64,000 nt of DNA from Terriglobia bacterium (GCA_020072785.1 JAIQGG010000004.1:186001-250000), one strand, 5' to 3'. Shown: positions 26,898 to 38,428, numbered from the stretch's first letter. The notes: generated by a model not told the origin, from the sequence alone. Translations and numbers: made by a program.

Positions 26898-28289
26898 ATG
26901 CTGCTTTTGAAATATCTGCTGATGATCGCCGGGGTGGGGCTGTTTGGCAGTGCCGCGGCGCTCGTCGCCTACGACGTCTATATCGCCGCACAACTTCGCC
27001 GCCTCCTGGCCCGCGGAGAACAGGAGGGGGGCCGCGCGCCGTTGGAAGCAGAAGGGCCTGCGCTGCTGCGCCGCCCTTTTCCGCCGGTCCGCTGGTCGCT
27101 GGCCCAGCGGCTGGCCCTGGCCGCGCTGCTGTCGCTGTGCGTTGCGCTGAGCATCGCCGTGATCCCCGACGGCATGGCGGGGATCCGCGTCAGCCAGATC
27201 TCCGGCGTGCGCCTGGGGACGCTCTATCCCGGCGTGCATCTGCTCGTGCCGTTCGTGGACCGCGTGGCGCTGTATGACACGCGCGAGCAGGTGTATACGA
27301 CGCTGGCCGCGGAAGATCCAAGGAAAAAGGGCGACGTGCTGAAGGTACAGGCGCGCGAGGGGCTGGAGGTCGGTCTTGCGGTGGCGGTGCGCTACCGGCT
27401 GGATCCCCGGCGGCTCGGCGCGATTCACGCGGACCTGCCGCAACCGGTGCGGGAAGAAGTGGTGGCTCCGGTCGTCGCGACGGTCTACCGTCAGCTCGCA
27501 CCCAACTACATCATCCGGGAACTCTTCGCGACCCGGCGCGAGGAACTCCGCCAGAAAGCCGCCGAAGCCATTGCCGCGCGGCTCGGCGCCGACGGAATCG
27601 TCGTGCGGGAGGTCCTGCTGCGCGAGATCCAGCTTCCTGCCGAATACGCGCGGGGCCTGGAGGGGCTGCTTCTGAAGGAACAGGAGAATGAGCGCCTGGG
27701 CACGGAGCAGGAGATCAAGCAGAAACAGGTACGCATCGCCGAGCTGGAGGCCGAGGCGCAGAAAACCCGCGACGTCAAGCAAGCGGAAGCGAATGCCCAG
27801 GTACGCGTGCTCCAGGCCAAGGCGGAATCCGATGCCATGCAGTACACCCTGCCGCTGAAGCAGAAGCAGATCGAACAGACCAAGCTGGAAGCCGTGGCAC
27901 GCAAGGAAGCCACGCTCCAGAACGCCGACGCCGCGGCACAGGCCAAGATCATCGACAGCAGGGCCGAAGTCGAGCGCCAGAAGAACCTGGCCGAAGCCGA
28001 GGCCAACCGGATTCGCGTCACCGCCGCGGCCGACGCGGAGCGCATGCGGCTGGAAGCGGTTGTGCTAAAGCAGAACCCCATGTTGATTCAGAAGATTATT
28101 GCAGAGCGCCTCTCCGACAAGTTGCAGATCATGATGGTGCCGATCGACGGAAAAAATTTCTTCGCGAACGATGTGCTGCGTTCCGCCTTCAGCGGCGCCG
28201 CGGCCAACAGCAGCGAAGCGGCGCCCAATGATCCCGAAGATCCCCCGGCGAATGTTTCGGCGCAGAAGCGGCCGAGCCGCCGGCCGTAG
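26898..28289 (+). CDS. SPFH/Band 7 membrane protein
   Basis: A 463-residue prohibitin/HflK-like scaffold protein. TM segments are near 5-25 and 70-92. The SPFH domain follows (about 93-265; GVRLGTLYPGVHLLVPFVDRV), then a long coiled coil (about 255-400) rich in Glu, Lys and Ala with AEAEANRIRV-like repeats. A short variable tail ends it. Such proteins form membrane microdomains and often control proteases. An RBS (GAAGGGAGAAA) precedes the ATG. It follows the L,D-transpeptidase and small TM gene, suggesting an envelope function. Confidence 0.9.
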   Translation: MLLLKYLLMIAGVGLFGSAAALVAYDVYIAAQLRRLLARGEQEGGRAPLEAEGPALLRRPFPPVRWSLAQRLALAALLSLCVALSIAVIPDGMAGIRVSQISGVRLGTLYPGVHLLVPFVDRVALYDTREQVYTTLAAEDPRKKGDVLKVQAREGLEVGLAVAVRYRLDPRRLGAIHADLPQPVREEVVAPVVATVYRQLAPNYIIRELFATRREELRQKAAEAIAARLGADGIVVREVLLREIQLPAEYARGLEGLLLKEQENERLGTEQEIKQKQVRIAELEAEAQKTRDVKQAEANAQVRVLQAKAESDAMQYTLPLKQKQIEQTKLEAVARKEATLQNADAAAQAKIIDSRAEVERQKNLAEAEANRIRVTAAADAERMRLEAVVLKQNPMLIQKIIAERLSDKLQIMMVPIDGKNFFANDVLRSAFSGAAANSSEAAPNDPEDPPANVSAQKRPSRRP

Positions 28290-28447
28290 GCGCACAGGCT
28301 GAAACTGTCCGGAGCGAAGTCGAGGAAGCCCGTGCCACAGAACTGCGGAAACGAGCTCCGCCGGCCAAAAACCCTGCGGGTGGCTGGTGAGCGCGACGCA
28401 CAGTGGAAAAACGGAGGCCGCCGCCTTCGCAAGCCGCCAGCGCCGCG

Positions 28448-28472
28448 CCGCCAGCCATCCGGCTGGCGGTTT
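28448..28472. terminator. stem-loop between convergent genes
   Basis: CCGCCAGCC and GGCTGGCGG form a perfect 9-bp stem with a 4-nt loop, followed by TTT only. It lies between the SPFH gene (+) and the monooxygenase gene (-). The short T-run makes it a weak terminator candidate. Confidence 0.45.
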
Positions 28473-28490
28473 CCTGCCGGCAAAGATCTC

Positions 28491-29603
28491 CTAGGAGCGC
28501 TTCACCGGCTCGCGCAGGCCCATTCGTTCCAGGCGCGGCAGAACCTCGTCGCGGAAGTACGGGAATTCCTTGAGGTAGTTGACGAAGGTGATGGTGCTGC
28601 CGATGAACCCGGCCTGGCTGATCTTCGCCAGCTCGCCCGCCACATCGTCGGGCGCGCCGATCAGCGGATAAACACCGTGCCCGCCGACGAAGCGCTCGCG
28701 GAAGAGCTGGAACGCTTCCGGCGGAAAAGACTGCGCATGCAGGCCCTGCAGCGTCATCAGGTGCTCCGCCGCGGGAAGATCGCCCATCTTTTTGGTGTAG
28801 TAATCGTGGTACTCGACGGCTTCCTTCTTCGTGGGACGCACCACGACGTAGGACGTGGTGAAAACATCGATCGCGCGGTTCATTCCGGCGGCGATGCCCT
28901 TGATGCTTTCCACGTCTTTCCTGCCCTTTTCCAGGTCGACCAGCACGGTAAAAAGAAAATCGCAGTTGCGCGCGCCGAACGTGCGGCCCGCGCCGGAGGA
29001 GCCCGCGTTCATCACCACCGGACGTCCCCCGTAAGGCTTGGGCTCCCCGACCACCCCGCGCACCTTGAAAAAGCGCCCGCTGTAGTCGAAGGGCGCCTTC
29101 TCCGTCCAGATCTTCTGGACGATGTCCCACCACTCCTGGCCGTAGTCGTAGCGTGTGTCGTGCTCGCGCTGCGCGATCCCGAACATCTCGAACTCGTCCT
29201 GGTTCCACCCGCAGACGATGTTCAGCCCGAAGCGGCCTTCGCTGATATGCGAGATGGTGACCATCTGCTTGGCCGCGAAGATAGGATGCACCAGGGGAGC
29301 GTGCACCGTGCCGAATACGGTGATCTTTTTCGTTTTGGCCAGCAGTCCGCAGGCCCAGGTGAGCGTCTCCAGCGTGCTCCCCTGGAAATTCGATTCGCCG
29401 CCGTAGCCTTTCCAGCGCGCGATGGGCAACAGGAATTCAATCCCTGCCTCATCGGCCATCTGCGCCAGCTGGAGGTTGTTCTCCCAGGAGGCGTCCCAGC
29501 GCTCAGGCACCTTGGTGACGGCCATGCCGCTCGAGCAGTTGGGCGAAAAGATGCCCAGCTTGAGCTTGTTGCGGTTGAACATCGATGTGGGGGGCCGTGT
29601 CAT
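28491..29603 (-). CDS. luciferase-like FMN-dependent monooxygenase
   Basis: A 370-residue LLM-class flavin oxidoreductase with a TIM barrel. The N terminus KLGIFSPNCSSGMAVTKVPE, the segment EGRFGLNIVCGWN, and PVVMNAGSSGAGRTFGARNCD resemble the RutA/SfnG/SsuD group. These use FMNH2 and oxygen to cleave pyrimidines, sulfones or sulfonates. The substrate is not fixed by sequence. No flavin reductase gene is adjacent. The start at 29603 has AAAGGAAA upstream. Confidence 0.88.
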   Translation of the reverse strand: MTRPPTSMFNRNKLKLGIFSPNCSSGMAVTKVPERWDASWENNLQLAQMADEAGIEFLLPIARWKGYGGESNFQGSTLETLTWACGLLAKTKKITVFGTVHAPLVHPIFAAKQMVTISHISEGRFGLNIVCGWNQDEFEMFGIAQREHDTRYDYGQEWWDIVQKIWTEKAPFDYSGRFFKVRGVVGEPKPYGGRPVVMNAGSSGAGRTFGARNCDFLFTVLVDLEKGRKDVESIKGIAAGMNRAIDVFTTSYVVVRPTKKEAVEYHDYYTKKMGDLPAAEHLMTLQGLHAQSFPPEAFQLFRERFVGGHGVYPLIGAPDDVAGELAKISQAGFIGSTITFVNYLKEFPYFRDEVLPRLERMGLREPVKRS

Positions 29604-29791
29604 GGAGCCGGTTTCCTTTCCAAAGTAGGAGTGCTATCGAATGCCGGATTATACGGATAAAAAAGCTTTCCGCGCACAGGACTTTTTCGAAAGGGGTTCT
29701 CGCAGGATGAGCTTCCCGATTCTCTTCCGCGCGGGTCGCCGATCCCGCGTCACGGCGCTCCGCAGCCGTGCTATCATCGCCGCGCGTCCCC

Positions 29792-30817
29792 GTGAATGCC
29801 ACGCGACATCTTCCTGCGCCCCGCCCGCTAAGCCGTCTCTTCCTGTGCGCCCTGTGCTGTTTCGCCGTACTGGGCTTTGCGTCCGCGTCCCGCGCCGGCT
29901 CCCTCGAAGAGGCCGCGCGGGGCCTGGCCCGGCAGACGGCGTCCCTCGCGGCGGCGCACGCTCCGTTGCGCCTGGTGTGGGGCAATGCCTCTTCGCTTTC
30001 CGAAGCGGAAAGCGAAGCCCTGCGGCGGGCCTTCGTCGCGGAGCTATCCGGCCGCCGCGCCACGCTCACCGAGGAGGCCGCCGCGCCCGAGCTGCGCGTT
30101 TCCTTGCGCGAGACCCCGGCGCATCTGCTCTTTGTCGCCGTTTTTCCCGGCGCGGAAGACTCCTCCGAGGTGCGCATGGTGGAGGTGCCGCGCGCCGGAA
30201 TCTCCGTGGACGAACACGCGCCTTCCGTCCTGCGCCTGCAGAGGGAACTGCTCTGGGGGCAGCGCGAGCCGCTTCTGGACGCCGCGGAATTCCCCGGCGA
30301 TGCGGCGCGGCCGGGTCTTCTTCTGCTTCTCGGCCGGGAATCGCTTGCTCTGCTTCATGCGGAGAAGGACAGCTGGACGCTGCAGGATTCCGCGCCGCTG
30401 CTCCCGGCTGCCGCGCCGGCCCGGGATTTGCGCGGAGAGATTCGCCTCAACGGGCCGCGCGCCCAGGTTATTCTTCCCGGCCGAATCTGCGCCGCGAGTT
30501 TCGAAACGAAAATTTCGCTGGACTGCCGCGCCGCCAGCGAGCCCTGGCGCGCAAGAGTGCCGCTGCGCTCGGCCTGCGACTCCGCGCTCTGGCAACTCGC
30601 CACCGGCTCCGGCGATTGGTCGGTGGCCGACCAGATCCGCCTGGAGAGCGAGCCCGGACAGAGTTCGGGCGCTTCCACGGCCAGGCCGCTGGATCTGCCT
30701 GGGCCGGTATTGTCGCTTTCTCCCGCGCCGGAGAACCGTTCGGCTTGGGCCGTGGTCTGGAATCTCGCTTCGGGGAACTATGAGGTCTATCGCATCACAT
30801 TGGCGTGCGGGAATTAG
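29792..30817 (+). CDS. secreted hypothetical protein
   Basis: I do not recognise this family. From the GTG at 29792 the protein has 341 residues, with a signal peptide to about residue 35 (LFLCALCCFAVLGFASASRAG) and an Ala/Leu/Arg-rich mature part without known motifs. A GTG at 29768 is an alternative start; neither has a clear RBS. The gene overlaps the following substrate-binding protein gene by 38 nt, so they are translationally coupled and probably act in the same envelope process. Confidence 0.6.
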   Translation: MNATRHLPAPRPLSRLFLCALCCFAVLGFASASRAGSLEEAARGLARQTASLAAAHAPLRLVWGNASSLSEAESEALRRAFVAELSGRRATLTEEAAAPELRVSLRETPAHLLFVAVFPGAEDSSEVRMVEVPRAGISVDEHAPSVLRLQRELLWGQREPLLDAAEFPGDAARPGLLLLLGRESLALLHAEKDSWTLQDSAPLLPAAAPARDLRGEIRLNGPRAQVILPGRICAASFETKISLDCRAASEPWRARVPLRSACDSALWQLATGSGDWSVADQIRLESEPGQSSGASTARPLDLPGPVLSLSPAPENRSAWAVVWNLASGNYEVYRITLACGN

Positions 30818-32336
30818 CCTGCTGGCGGCGTTCGCGGCCCTGAGCGCGCCGTTGCGCGCCGCGGAGCGCCCGCGCTACGGCGGAACGCTGCGCGTGGAGA
30901 TGCGCGCCGCCGCGGTCTCCCTCGATCCGCGCGACTGGCGCGCGGGCTCGGAAGAGGCGGCCAGCGGCGCAAAACTTGCGGCGCTGCTTTTTGACCGCCT
31001 CGTGGCGCTGGACAACTACGGCCGCTTTCTGCCGCAGCTCGCCGCGGAGTGGTCGCATGACCCTTCCTTCCATCGCTGGCAGTTCACGCTGCGACCGGAG
31101 GTGAAGTTTTCCGATGGCACGCCGCTCACCGCCGCCGGCGTGGCCGCCGCGCTCGCGCCGCTCCTGCCCGCTACCCGGCAGGTGAGCGCTTCCGGCAGCG
31201 CCGTCGTGTTCCAGTCCGCCGCGCCGATGCCCGATCTTCTCGAGGAGCTCGCCTCCGGCCGCTATTTCATCTATCGCGCGCCCTCCGCGGGCGTTCTCCT
31301 GGGCACCGGCCCGTTCGTTCTCGCTGCTGCGCCCCCGGCTAGTGCCGCGGGGGCCGCATCCCCGCCGCCAGGCGCGGCACTCGCGCGCAACGAGGCGCAT
31401 CTCACGTTTCGCGCCAACGCGGAAGCCTGGTCCGGCCGCCCGTTCGTGGACGCCGTCGAGGTGACGCTGGGTGTGCCGCCGCTGCGCCAGCTCTACGATC
31501 TGCAGCTGGGCCGTGCCGACCTGATCGAGCTCTCCCCGGATCTGGTGCGCCGCGCGGTGCAGGCCGGCCTGCACACCTGGGCTTCCGCGCCCGTGACGCT
31601 CTACGCGCTGCGCTTCGACGACACCCTGCCCGCCGTGCAGGACGCCCATCTCCGCGAAGCCCTGGCCCTCTCCCTCGATCGCGCTACGATGGCCGGCGTG
31701 TTGCTCCAGAAGCAAGCCGAACCCGCCGCCGCTCTTTTGCCGCCGTGGCTCTCCGGGTATGCTTTCCTCTTCACCGTGGAAACGAACGTGGAGCGCGCGA
31801 AGGAGATGCGCGCGGCCTTGCCGGCCACCCTGGCGACCGTGGCGGAGCCGCTGCGCCTGCGCGTGGATGCGCCGGGCGACCTGGCCAGGCTGCTCGGGGA
31901 CCGCATCGCGGTGAACGCCCGGCAGGCTTCGCTGGTCGTCCAGGTGGTGAACCGCATGGGTGCGCGCGCCGCCGCCGGTGTGCCGGCCTCGCGCGAGCCC
32001 GCGCCGGGCATGCGCCTGGTCGCCTGGCGGTTTCGCTCGCTCTCCGCACGTGCCGAGCTGGACGCCTTCGCCGCCGCCCTGGGCCTGGCGGAATCGGCGG
32101 AGAGCGCCGGGTCAGCCGCTTCGAGCGCCGATCCCGCGCAGCTTCACGCGCGTGAGCTGCGCCTTCTCGCCGAGCGCCGCGTCCTGCCGCTCGTGTTCCT
32201 CCCGGAGTTCGCCGGTGTGGGCTCGCACGTGCGCGACTGGATGCCCGCGTCCTGGGGTGACTGGCATCTCGCCGAGGTCTGGCTGGATAGTTCGGAATCG
32301 TCCGCGCCCGCGAAATCCTCCGGAGAAACGCCATGA
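30780..32336 (+). CDS. family 5 extracellular solute-binding protein
   Basis: A 518-residue periplasmic binding protein of the DppA/OppA type. A signal peptide (about 1-27, ending APLRAAE) precedes RPRYGGTLRVEMRAAAVSLDP. The signature LAAEWSHDPSFHRWQFTLRPEVKFSDGTPLTA is the SBP_bac_5 hallmark. No permease or ATPase gene is in the window, so it may not serve an ABC importer. It overlaps the preceding secreted protein gene by 38 nt and the following kinase gene by 4 nt (ATGA). This coupling suggests it hands a ligand signal to the kinase. Confidence 0.82.
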   Translation: MRSIASHWRAGISLLAAFAALSAPLRAAERPRYGGTLRVEMRAAAVSLDPRDWRAGSEEAASGAKLAALLFDRLVALDNYGRFLPQLAAEWSHDPSFHRWQFTLRPEVKFSDGTPLTAAGVAAALAPLLPATRQVSASGSAVVFQSAAPMPDLLEELASGRYFIYRAPSAGVLLGTGPFVLAAAPPASAAGAASPPPGAALARNEAHLTFRANAEAWSGRPFVDAVEVTLGVPPLRQLYDLQLGRADLIELSPDLVRRAVQAGLHTWASAPVTLYALRFDDTLPAVQDAHLREALALSLDRATMAGVLLQKQAEPAAALLPPWLSGYAFLFTVETNVERAKEMRAALPATLATVAEPLRLRVDAPGDLARLLGDRIAVNARQASLVVQVVNRMGARAAAGVPASREPAPGMRLVAWRFRSLSARAELDAFAAALGLAESAESAGSAASSADPAQLHARELRLLAERRVLPLVFLPEFAGVGSHVRDWMPASWGDWHLAEVWLDSSESSAPAKSSGETP

Positions 32337-34174
32337 GCTTTCGCACCAAACTCTTTCTGCTATTTCTCCTCACCGTGCTGGCCTCGGTGACGCTGGTGGC
32401 CTGGGGCGTGACGCGCTACACGCGCAATGCCTTCGAGGAACTGGATACACAGCGCACCGAAGCGCTGGTGGCCCAGTTCCACAAGGAGTTCGCGCAGCGC
32501 GCCGACGAAGTGGCGCATCGCGTCGAGAACATCACCAACGCCGAAGTGACCATAAAGACCGCTCTGGAACTGGCCCAGCCCAATGCCGATCCTTCCGCTT
32601 ATGTGCACGACGCCAACGGCGCGGCCCAGGAGCAGAATCTCGATTACGTGGAGTTCGTCAATTCCGACGGAACGCTGATCTCCTCGGCGCAGTATCCCGC
32701 GCGCGTGGGCTACAAGAACGACTGGGTCACGGTGACGAAGGACTGGCGTTCTTCGCCCGCCTTCCTGAAGCGGGAAGAGTCGCCCGACGGCGTCGCCCTC
32801 TCCCTGACCGCCGTGCGCACCCTGCCCGTCGGGGAAAAGATTTTCTACGTGATCGGCGGCCGCCGCCTGGACCAGAACTTTCTGGCTTCGCTGGTGCTCC
32901 CTTCCGGGATGCGCGCGCTGCTCTACCGCAATCTGGAGCAGGGCTTCGTGCCCTCGGCGCTGACCGATGCATCGGGGGAAGTGGCGCAGAGCGAGCAGCT
33001 CGCCCCGCTCATCCAGCAGATGCAGAAGCAGCCGCGCCCGCTGGTGGAAACGGTGAACTGGTCCGCGGATGCGGCCTCGGCGGAAACGTTTCATGCCATG
33101 CCGCTCCTCGGGCGCAACCACGAGTTGCTGGGCGTCCTGCTTGTCGGCAGCCCGCGCCGGGAGCTGGTGCTGCTGCTGCGGCGCATCCAGTCCATCGCTG
33201 CGGGTGTCGGCGCGGGCGCCCTGCTGATCGGGCTGCTGCTCACGTGGTGGGTCTCCGCGCGCATCACCCGCCCGGTCGTGGAGCTTGCGGAAGGCGCCCG
33301 GGCCGTGGCCGCGGGCAATTGGCACACGCGCATGAAGACCGGCGCGGGCGGCGAAATCGGCCAGCTGGCCGCGGCGTTCAATGATATGACCGGCACGCTC
33401 GCGGCGCAGCGCGAGCGCCTGGTGCAGGCCGAGCGCGTGGCCGCCTGGCGCGAGCTGGCCCGGCGCCTGGCCCACGAGCTGCGCAACCCGCTCTTCCCCC
33501 TGCAGATCACCCTCGAGAATCTGCAGCGCGCGCGGACCCTGCCGCCCGAACAGTTCCACGAGATCTTCCAGGAGTCCACCGCGACGCTCAAAGCCGAGCT
33601 CGCCAACCTGAACATCATCGTCGGCCGCTTCAGCGATTTTTCGAAGATGCCCACGCCGCAGCTTCGCCGCGTCAATGTGAACGATGCCGTGCGCAATGCG
33701 GTGCGCCTCTTTGAAGCCCAGTTCAACGCCGTGGGCAAGCCGGCCATCACCCCGGATCTCCGTCTGGACGAGGCCCTGCCGGAGATCGAGGCCGATCCCG
33801 ACTTGCTGCATCGCGCCCTGCAAAATCTGGTGCTCAACGCCCTGGACGCCATGCCCGCCGGCGGAACGCTCACGCTGCGTACCAGCGCCCGCGACGGCGG
33901 GGTGCGTCTGGAAGTCAGCGATTCCGGACAGGGGCTTACGCCCGAGGAATGTTCGCGGCTGTTCACTCCCTACTACACCAGCAAGCAGCACGGCACGGGT
34001 CTTGGCCTGGCCATCGTGCAATCTGTGGTCAGCGATCATGGCGGCACGATCAGCGTCGCGAGCGACCCCGGCAGTGGCACGACCTTCCGCATCGAGCTGC
34101 CCCCGCGGCCCCCCAAAATTCCGGCCGCGGCGCAAACCGGCGGCTCCGCGCCGCCGTCCGGCCGTCCGGCCTGA
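32333..34174 (+). CDS. NtrY-like sensor histidine kinase
   Basis: A 613-residue membrane kinase. One TM at about 7-26, a periplasmic sensor region (about 30-275), and a second TM (about 285-305) are followed by HAMP. The phospho-acceptor helix reads AHELRNPLFPLQITLENLQR, an NtrY-type H-box with FP after NPL. The HATPase has NLVLNALDAMP, DSGQGL and GTGLGLAIVQ. Its start overlaps the substrate-binding gene stop (ATGA), and the NtrC-type gene follows at once, so all are one operon. Ligand input from the binding protein is inferred. Confidence 0.93.
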   Translation: MSFRTKLFLLFLLTVLASVTLVAWGVTRYTRNAFEELDTQRTEALVAQFHKEFAQRADEVAHRVENITNAEVTIKTALELAQPNADPSAYVHDANGAAQEQNLDYVEFVNSDGTLISSAQYPARVGYKNDWVTVTKDWRSSPAFLKREESPDGVALSLTAVRTLPVGEKIFYVIGGRRLDQNFLASLVLPSGMRALLYRNLEQGFVPSALTDASGEVAQSEQLAPLIQQMQKQPRPLVETVNWSADAASAETFHAMPLLGRNHELLGVLLVGSPRRELVLLLRRIQSIAAGVGAGALLIGLLLTWWVSARITRPVVELAEGARAVAAGNWHTRMKTGAGGEIGQLAAAFNDMTGTLAAQRERLVQAERVAAWRELARRLAHELRNPLFPLQITLENLQRARTLPPEQFHEIFQESTATLKAELANLNIIVGRFSDFSKMPTPQLRRVNVNDAVRNAVRLFEAQFNAVGKPAITPDLRLDEALPEIEADPDLLHRALQNLVLNALDAMPAGGTLTLRTSARDGGVRLEVSDSGQGLTPEECSRLFTPYYTSKQHGTGLGLAIVQSVVSDHGGTISVASDPGSGTTFRIELPPRPPKIPAAAQTGGSAPPSGRPA

Positions 34175-34195
34175 GTGCGGCGAAAGGAAGGCGAC

Positions 34196-35602
<1,407 letters not shown>

Positions 35603-35607
35603 ACAAT

Positions 35608-37059
35608 TCAGCGGTTGCGCACGGGGGCCCGCCGCAGGCCGGTACATTTGCGCGCAGCCGCGGGCTCCAGCCCCTGCCGCTGCAGCGATTTCCAGCTCAT
35701 GTCTCCGCGCAGGTATTGCCAGATGCCCTGCAACCGCCAGAACATGTTCAGTTGCCGGTAGGGAAAATGCTCAAAGAAGCAGTAGCTCACCAGCCGCGCC
35801 ACGTCTTTCCAGTCGCTGTACCGTTTGTACGTCAGCTCTTCCTGCAGCACCGCGCCGATGGAAATCACGGTCGCGAAGGCGTAGCCGAAGAGCAGAAACT
35901 GCACGAAGAACTCCCGGCTCAGCACCCCGGCCCAGGCCGCCAGCGCGATGGTCACGAGGCCGCCCAGTTCGATCACCGGAGCCAGGAGTTCGAAGATCCA
36001 CAGATAAGGCAGCGCAAAGCATCCGATCCGCCCGTAGCGCGGCCGGAAGAGCATGTTGCAGTTCGTCCACAGCACGTCCAGCAGGCCCTTCTGCCAGCGG
36101 CTGCGCTGCCGTCCCAGCGAGCGCAGGTCCGCGGGCACCTCGGTCCAGCACACCGGGTCCGGCACGAATTTAATTTCGTAGTCGGCATTCTTCTCCAGCA
36201 GGCGCCGGTGCATGCGCGTCACCACGTCGAAGTCCTCCCCGATCGAGCTTGCCCGGTAGCCGCCCAGCTCGCGCACCAGGTCCGTTCGGAACACGCCGAA
36301 CGCTCCGGAGATGATCATCAGCATGTTGCCTTGCGCCCAGGCTTCGCGGCCGATCAGAAACGCGCGCAGGTATTCCACCACTTGAATCACTTCGATGCTT
36401 TTGCGCGGCAGGCGGATCCGCCGCAGCCGCCCTCCTTCCAGTTCGCAGCCGTTCACCACCCGCACGATACCCCCCGCCCCGACGATGCGCTTGGGGTCGT
36501 TCAGCACCGGAAGCATGATGCGCAGAAGCGCATCGCGTTCCAGCACGGAATCGGCATCCACGATGCACACGTACGGCGAGGTCGCGGCGTTCAGCCCGGC
36601 ATTCACCGCATCCGCCTTGCTCCCTCCGGGCTTCTTATCCAGCACCAGCAGCCGCCGGTCCGCATCGCTGCGGTACAGGCCGCGCACTTCCGCGCTCTGC
36701 ACATGCGGCACGTACACCACGCGCACCGGCCGCAACTGGAACTCTTCCTGCAGTTCCTGGAGCGTCTGGTCCGTCGAACCGTCGTTGATGACGATCAACT
36801 CGATCTCCGGATAATCCAGCTGCAGCAGGTTGCGCACCGATCCGCGCACCGATTTTTCCTCGTTGTGCGCGGGCACGAGCAGGGTGATGGGCGGCGCGAG
36901 CCGTGAGTCCTTGATCCACTCCAGGCGGTGGCTTTCCAGCTTATGGTGGTGCGCCGCACTGGTCTTCAGCGCGATGATCAGCATCGCCAGGTACGCCAGA
37001 TTGCCGATCAGGTAGTAGTAAAACAGGGCGTGGTTCGCGAGACTCAGAAAGGAAATCAT
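35608..37059 (-). CDS. family 2 glycosyltransferase, membrane-bound
   Basis: A 483-residue processive-type GT2 enzyme. An N-terminal TM (about 10-32), catalytic motifs VPAHNEE, DGSTD, DADS, GEDFD and QRSRWQKG (the QxxRW acceptor motif), and a C-terminal group of TMs fit the cellulose/chitin/hyaluronan synthase superfamily, which makes beta-linked polysaccharide at the inner membrane. No BcsB or PilZ partner is beside it. A polysaccharide deacetylase gene lies divergently about 600 nt away, which may link the two to one polymer. Confidence 0.9.
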   Translation of the reverse strand: MISFLSLANHALFYYYLIGNLAYLAMLIIALKTSAAHHHKLESHRLEWIKDSRLAPPITLLVPAHNEEKSVRGSVRNLLQLDYPEIELIVINDGSTDQTLQELQEEFQLRPVRVVYVPHVQSAEVRGLYRSDADRRLLVLDKKPGGSKADAVNAGLNAATSPYVCIVDADSVLERDALLRIMLPVLNDPKRIVGAGGIVRVVNGCELEGGRLRRIRLPRKSIEVIQVVEYLRAFLIGREAWAQGNMLMIISGAFGVFRTDLVRELGGYRASSIGEDFDVVTRMHRRLLEKNADYEIKFVPDPVCWTEVPADLRSLGRQRSRWQKGLLDVLWTNCNMLFRPRYGRIGCFALPYLWIFELLAPVIELGGLVTIALAAWAGVLSREFFVQFLLFGYAFATVISIGAVLQEELTYKRYSDWKDVARLVSYCFFEHFPYRQLNMFWRLQGIWQYLRGDMSWKSLQRQGLEPAAARKCTGLRRAPVRNR

Positions 37060-37669
37060 AGCGGCGCCGCGGTCCTGGCGGCAGCCAGCTCTTTTGGAGC
37101 GCTTCCCTGCGGAGCTGGAGCTCCGGACTGGAGAACGGCCCGCAGGGCCTTTCGCCGATTCCGGCTGACCAATGTGTGCAAAGCGCTGTCCATGCCTGCT
37201 TCCAGGATTCAGCTGCGCGCGGGTTTGCAGTTGACGGGGCTTGCGTGCCTGCTACAGACAGTTCTGGGGCGCAGTCTAGGGGAAGGGGGGAACCGCCGCC
37301 GTGCGCTGCTCCGGAAAATCTGCCGAGCAAGCCCGCCCGCGGAGGATTGCCTGCCGGTGGACGAGAGAACTGCACTCTCGCACGCTGGCCAGGAACCAGA
37401 TGCGCACGGCGCTCCCAAGTACGACAAGCCCGTGGGCGCTCTGGCTCTTCTCCCCTTGCGGGTCGATCCGTAGCGCACTGCTATAGCTACTCTAGCAACA
37501 AGAAATCTCCCCTTGTTGGAGGATCATGTACTGGCGTGCATTCTAGTAAATAGCCGGGAATGCAAGCCGGGTGGCACAGGCCTACTCTTCGTGCCTGGGA
37601 CGCGCCCGGCAGTTGCGCTATGCTGAGTCCGTCGCCATTCCGGCCGTTTCCGGGTAAAGTTTCCGAGTG
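37060..37669. other. 610-nt intergenic region, nothing recognised
   Basis: This lies between the divergent glycosyltransferase and deacetylase genes. I see short inverted repeats (CAACAAG/CTTGTTG near 37497-37518 and TGCATTC/GAATGCA just downstream) but no convincing gene, promoter or RNA. The frames here lack codon or motif support. Confidence 0.6.
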
Positions 37670-38428
37670 ATGAATCCCCTGATCGTCGTGCTTCCCATCG
37701 CGCTCTCCGGTGCCGCGGGCCTCGTGGCCTATGGCGCGGCCTATCCGCGCGCCCAGCTCTTCGGGCCCACCCTGTGCCGCACGGCGTCGCCCCGGCAGTT
37801 GGCCCTCACCTTCGACGACGGTCCCAACCCTGCCATCACTCCGCAGCTTCTCGACCTGCTGGCCCGCTATGACGCCCGCGCCACCTTCTTCCTGATCGGG
37901 CGCTACGTCCGGCAGTCGCCGGAACTGGTGCGCGAGATCGCCGCGCGCGGCCACGCCATCGGCAATCACACGGAAACCCATGCGAATCTCTTCTGGTGCG
38001 GCCCGGCGCGGCTGCGCGCGGAGCTTGGCCGCTGCCAGGAGGCCATCGCCTCGGTGCTCGGCGCGCCCCCGCTGCTGTTGCGCCCTCCCTACGGCTTCCG
38101 CAGCCCCTTCCTCGACGCCGCCGCGCGCGCGGCCGGGATTCGCCGCGTGGTGATGTGGACGCTCCTCCCGCACGACTGGTATCCGCAACCCGCCGAGCCC
38201 CTGATCTGGCGGATGCAGCCGGTGGCGCGCCGCGCGCAAGGGGCACGGCAGGGCGCGCCGCCGCGCTCCGGCGGCGACATCGTGTGCCTGCATGACGGGG
38301 ATCACCGGCGCCCGGGCGGCGACCGCCGCCACACCCTTGCTGCGCTCGAATACTGGCTGCCACGCTGGCGCGACCTGGGCCTCGAATTTGTTACAATCCC
38401 TGCTATAGCGGGAGAAGGCCCGCGCTAA
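37670..38428 (+). CDS. polysaccharide deacetylase (NodB family)
   Basis: A 252-residue, probably membrane-anchored CE4 enzyme that removes N-acetyl groups from a polysaccharide or peptidoglycan. An N-terminal hydrophobic anchor (about 4-22) precedes the NodB domain: TFDDGPN (catalytic base and metal Asp), GNHTETHAN (metal His pair), RPPYGFRS (motif 3), and LHDGD near the C terminus. I chose the ATG at 37670; a GTG just before it is an alternative. The next small gene starts 2 nt after its stop. Confidence 0.9.
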   Translation: MNPLIVVLPIALSGAAGLVAYGAAYPRAQLFGPTLCRTASPRQLALTFDDGPNPAITPQLLDLLARYDARATFFLIGRYVRQSPELVREIAARGHAIGNHTETHANLFWCGPARLRAELGRCQEAIASVLGAPPLLLRPPYGFRSPFLDAAARAAGIRRVVMWTLLPHDWYPQPAEPLIWRMQPVARRAQGARQGAPPRSGGDIVCLHDGDHRRPGGDRRHTLAALEYWLPRWRDLGLEFVTIPAIAGEGPR

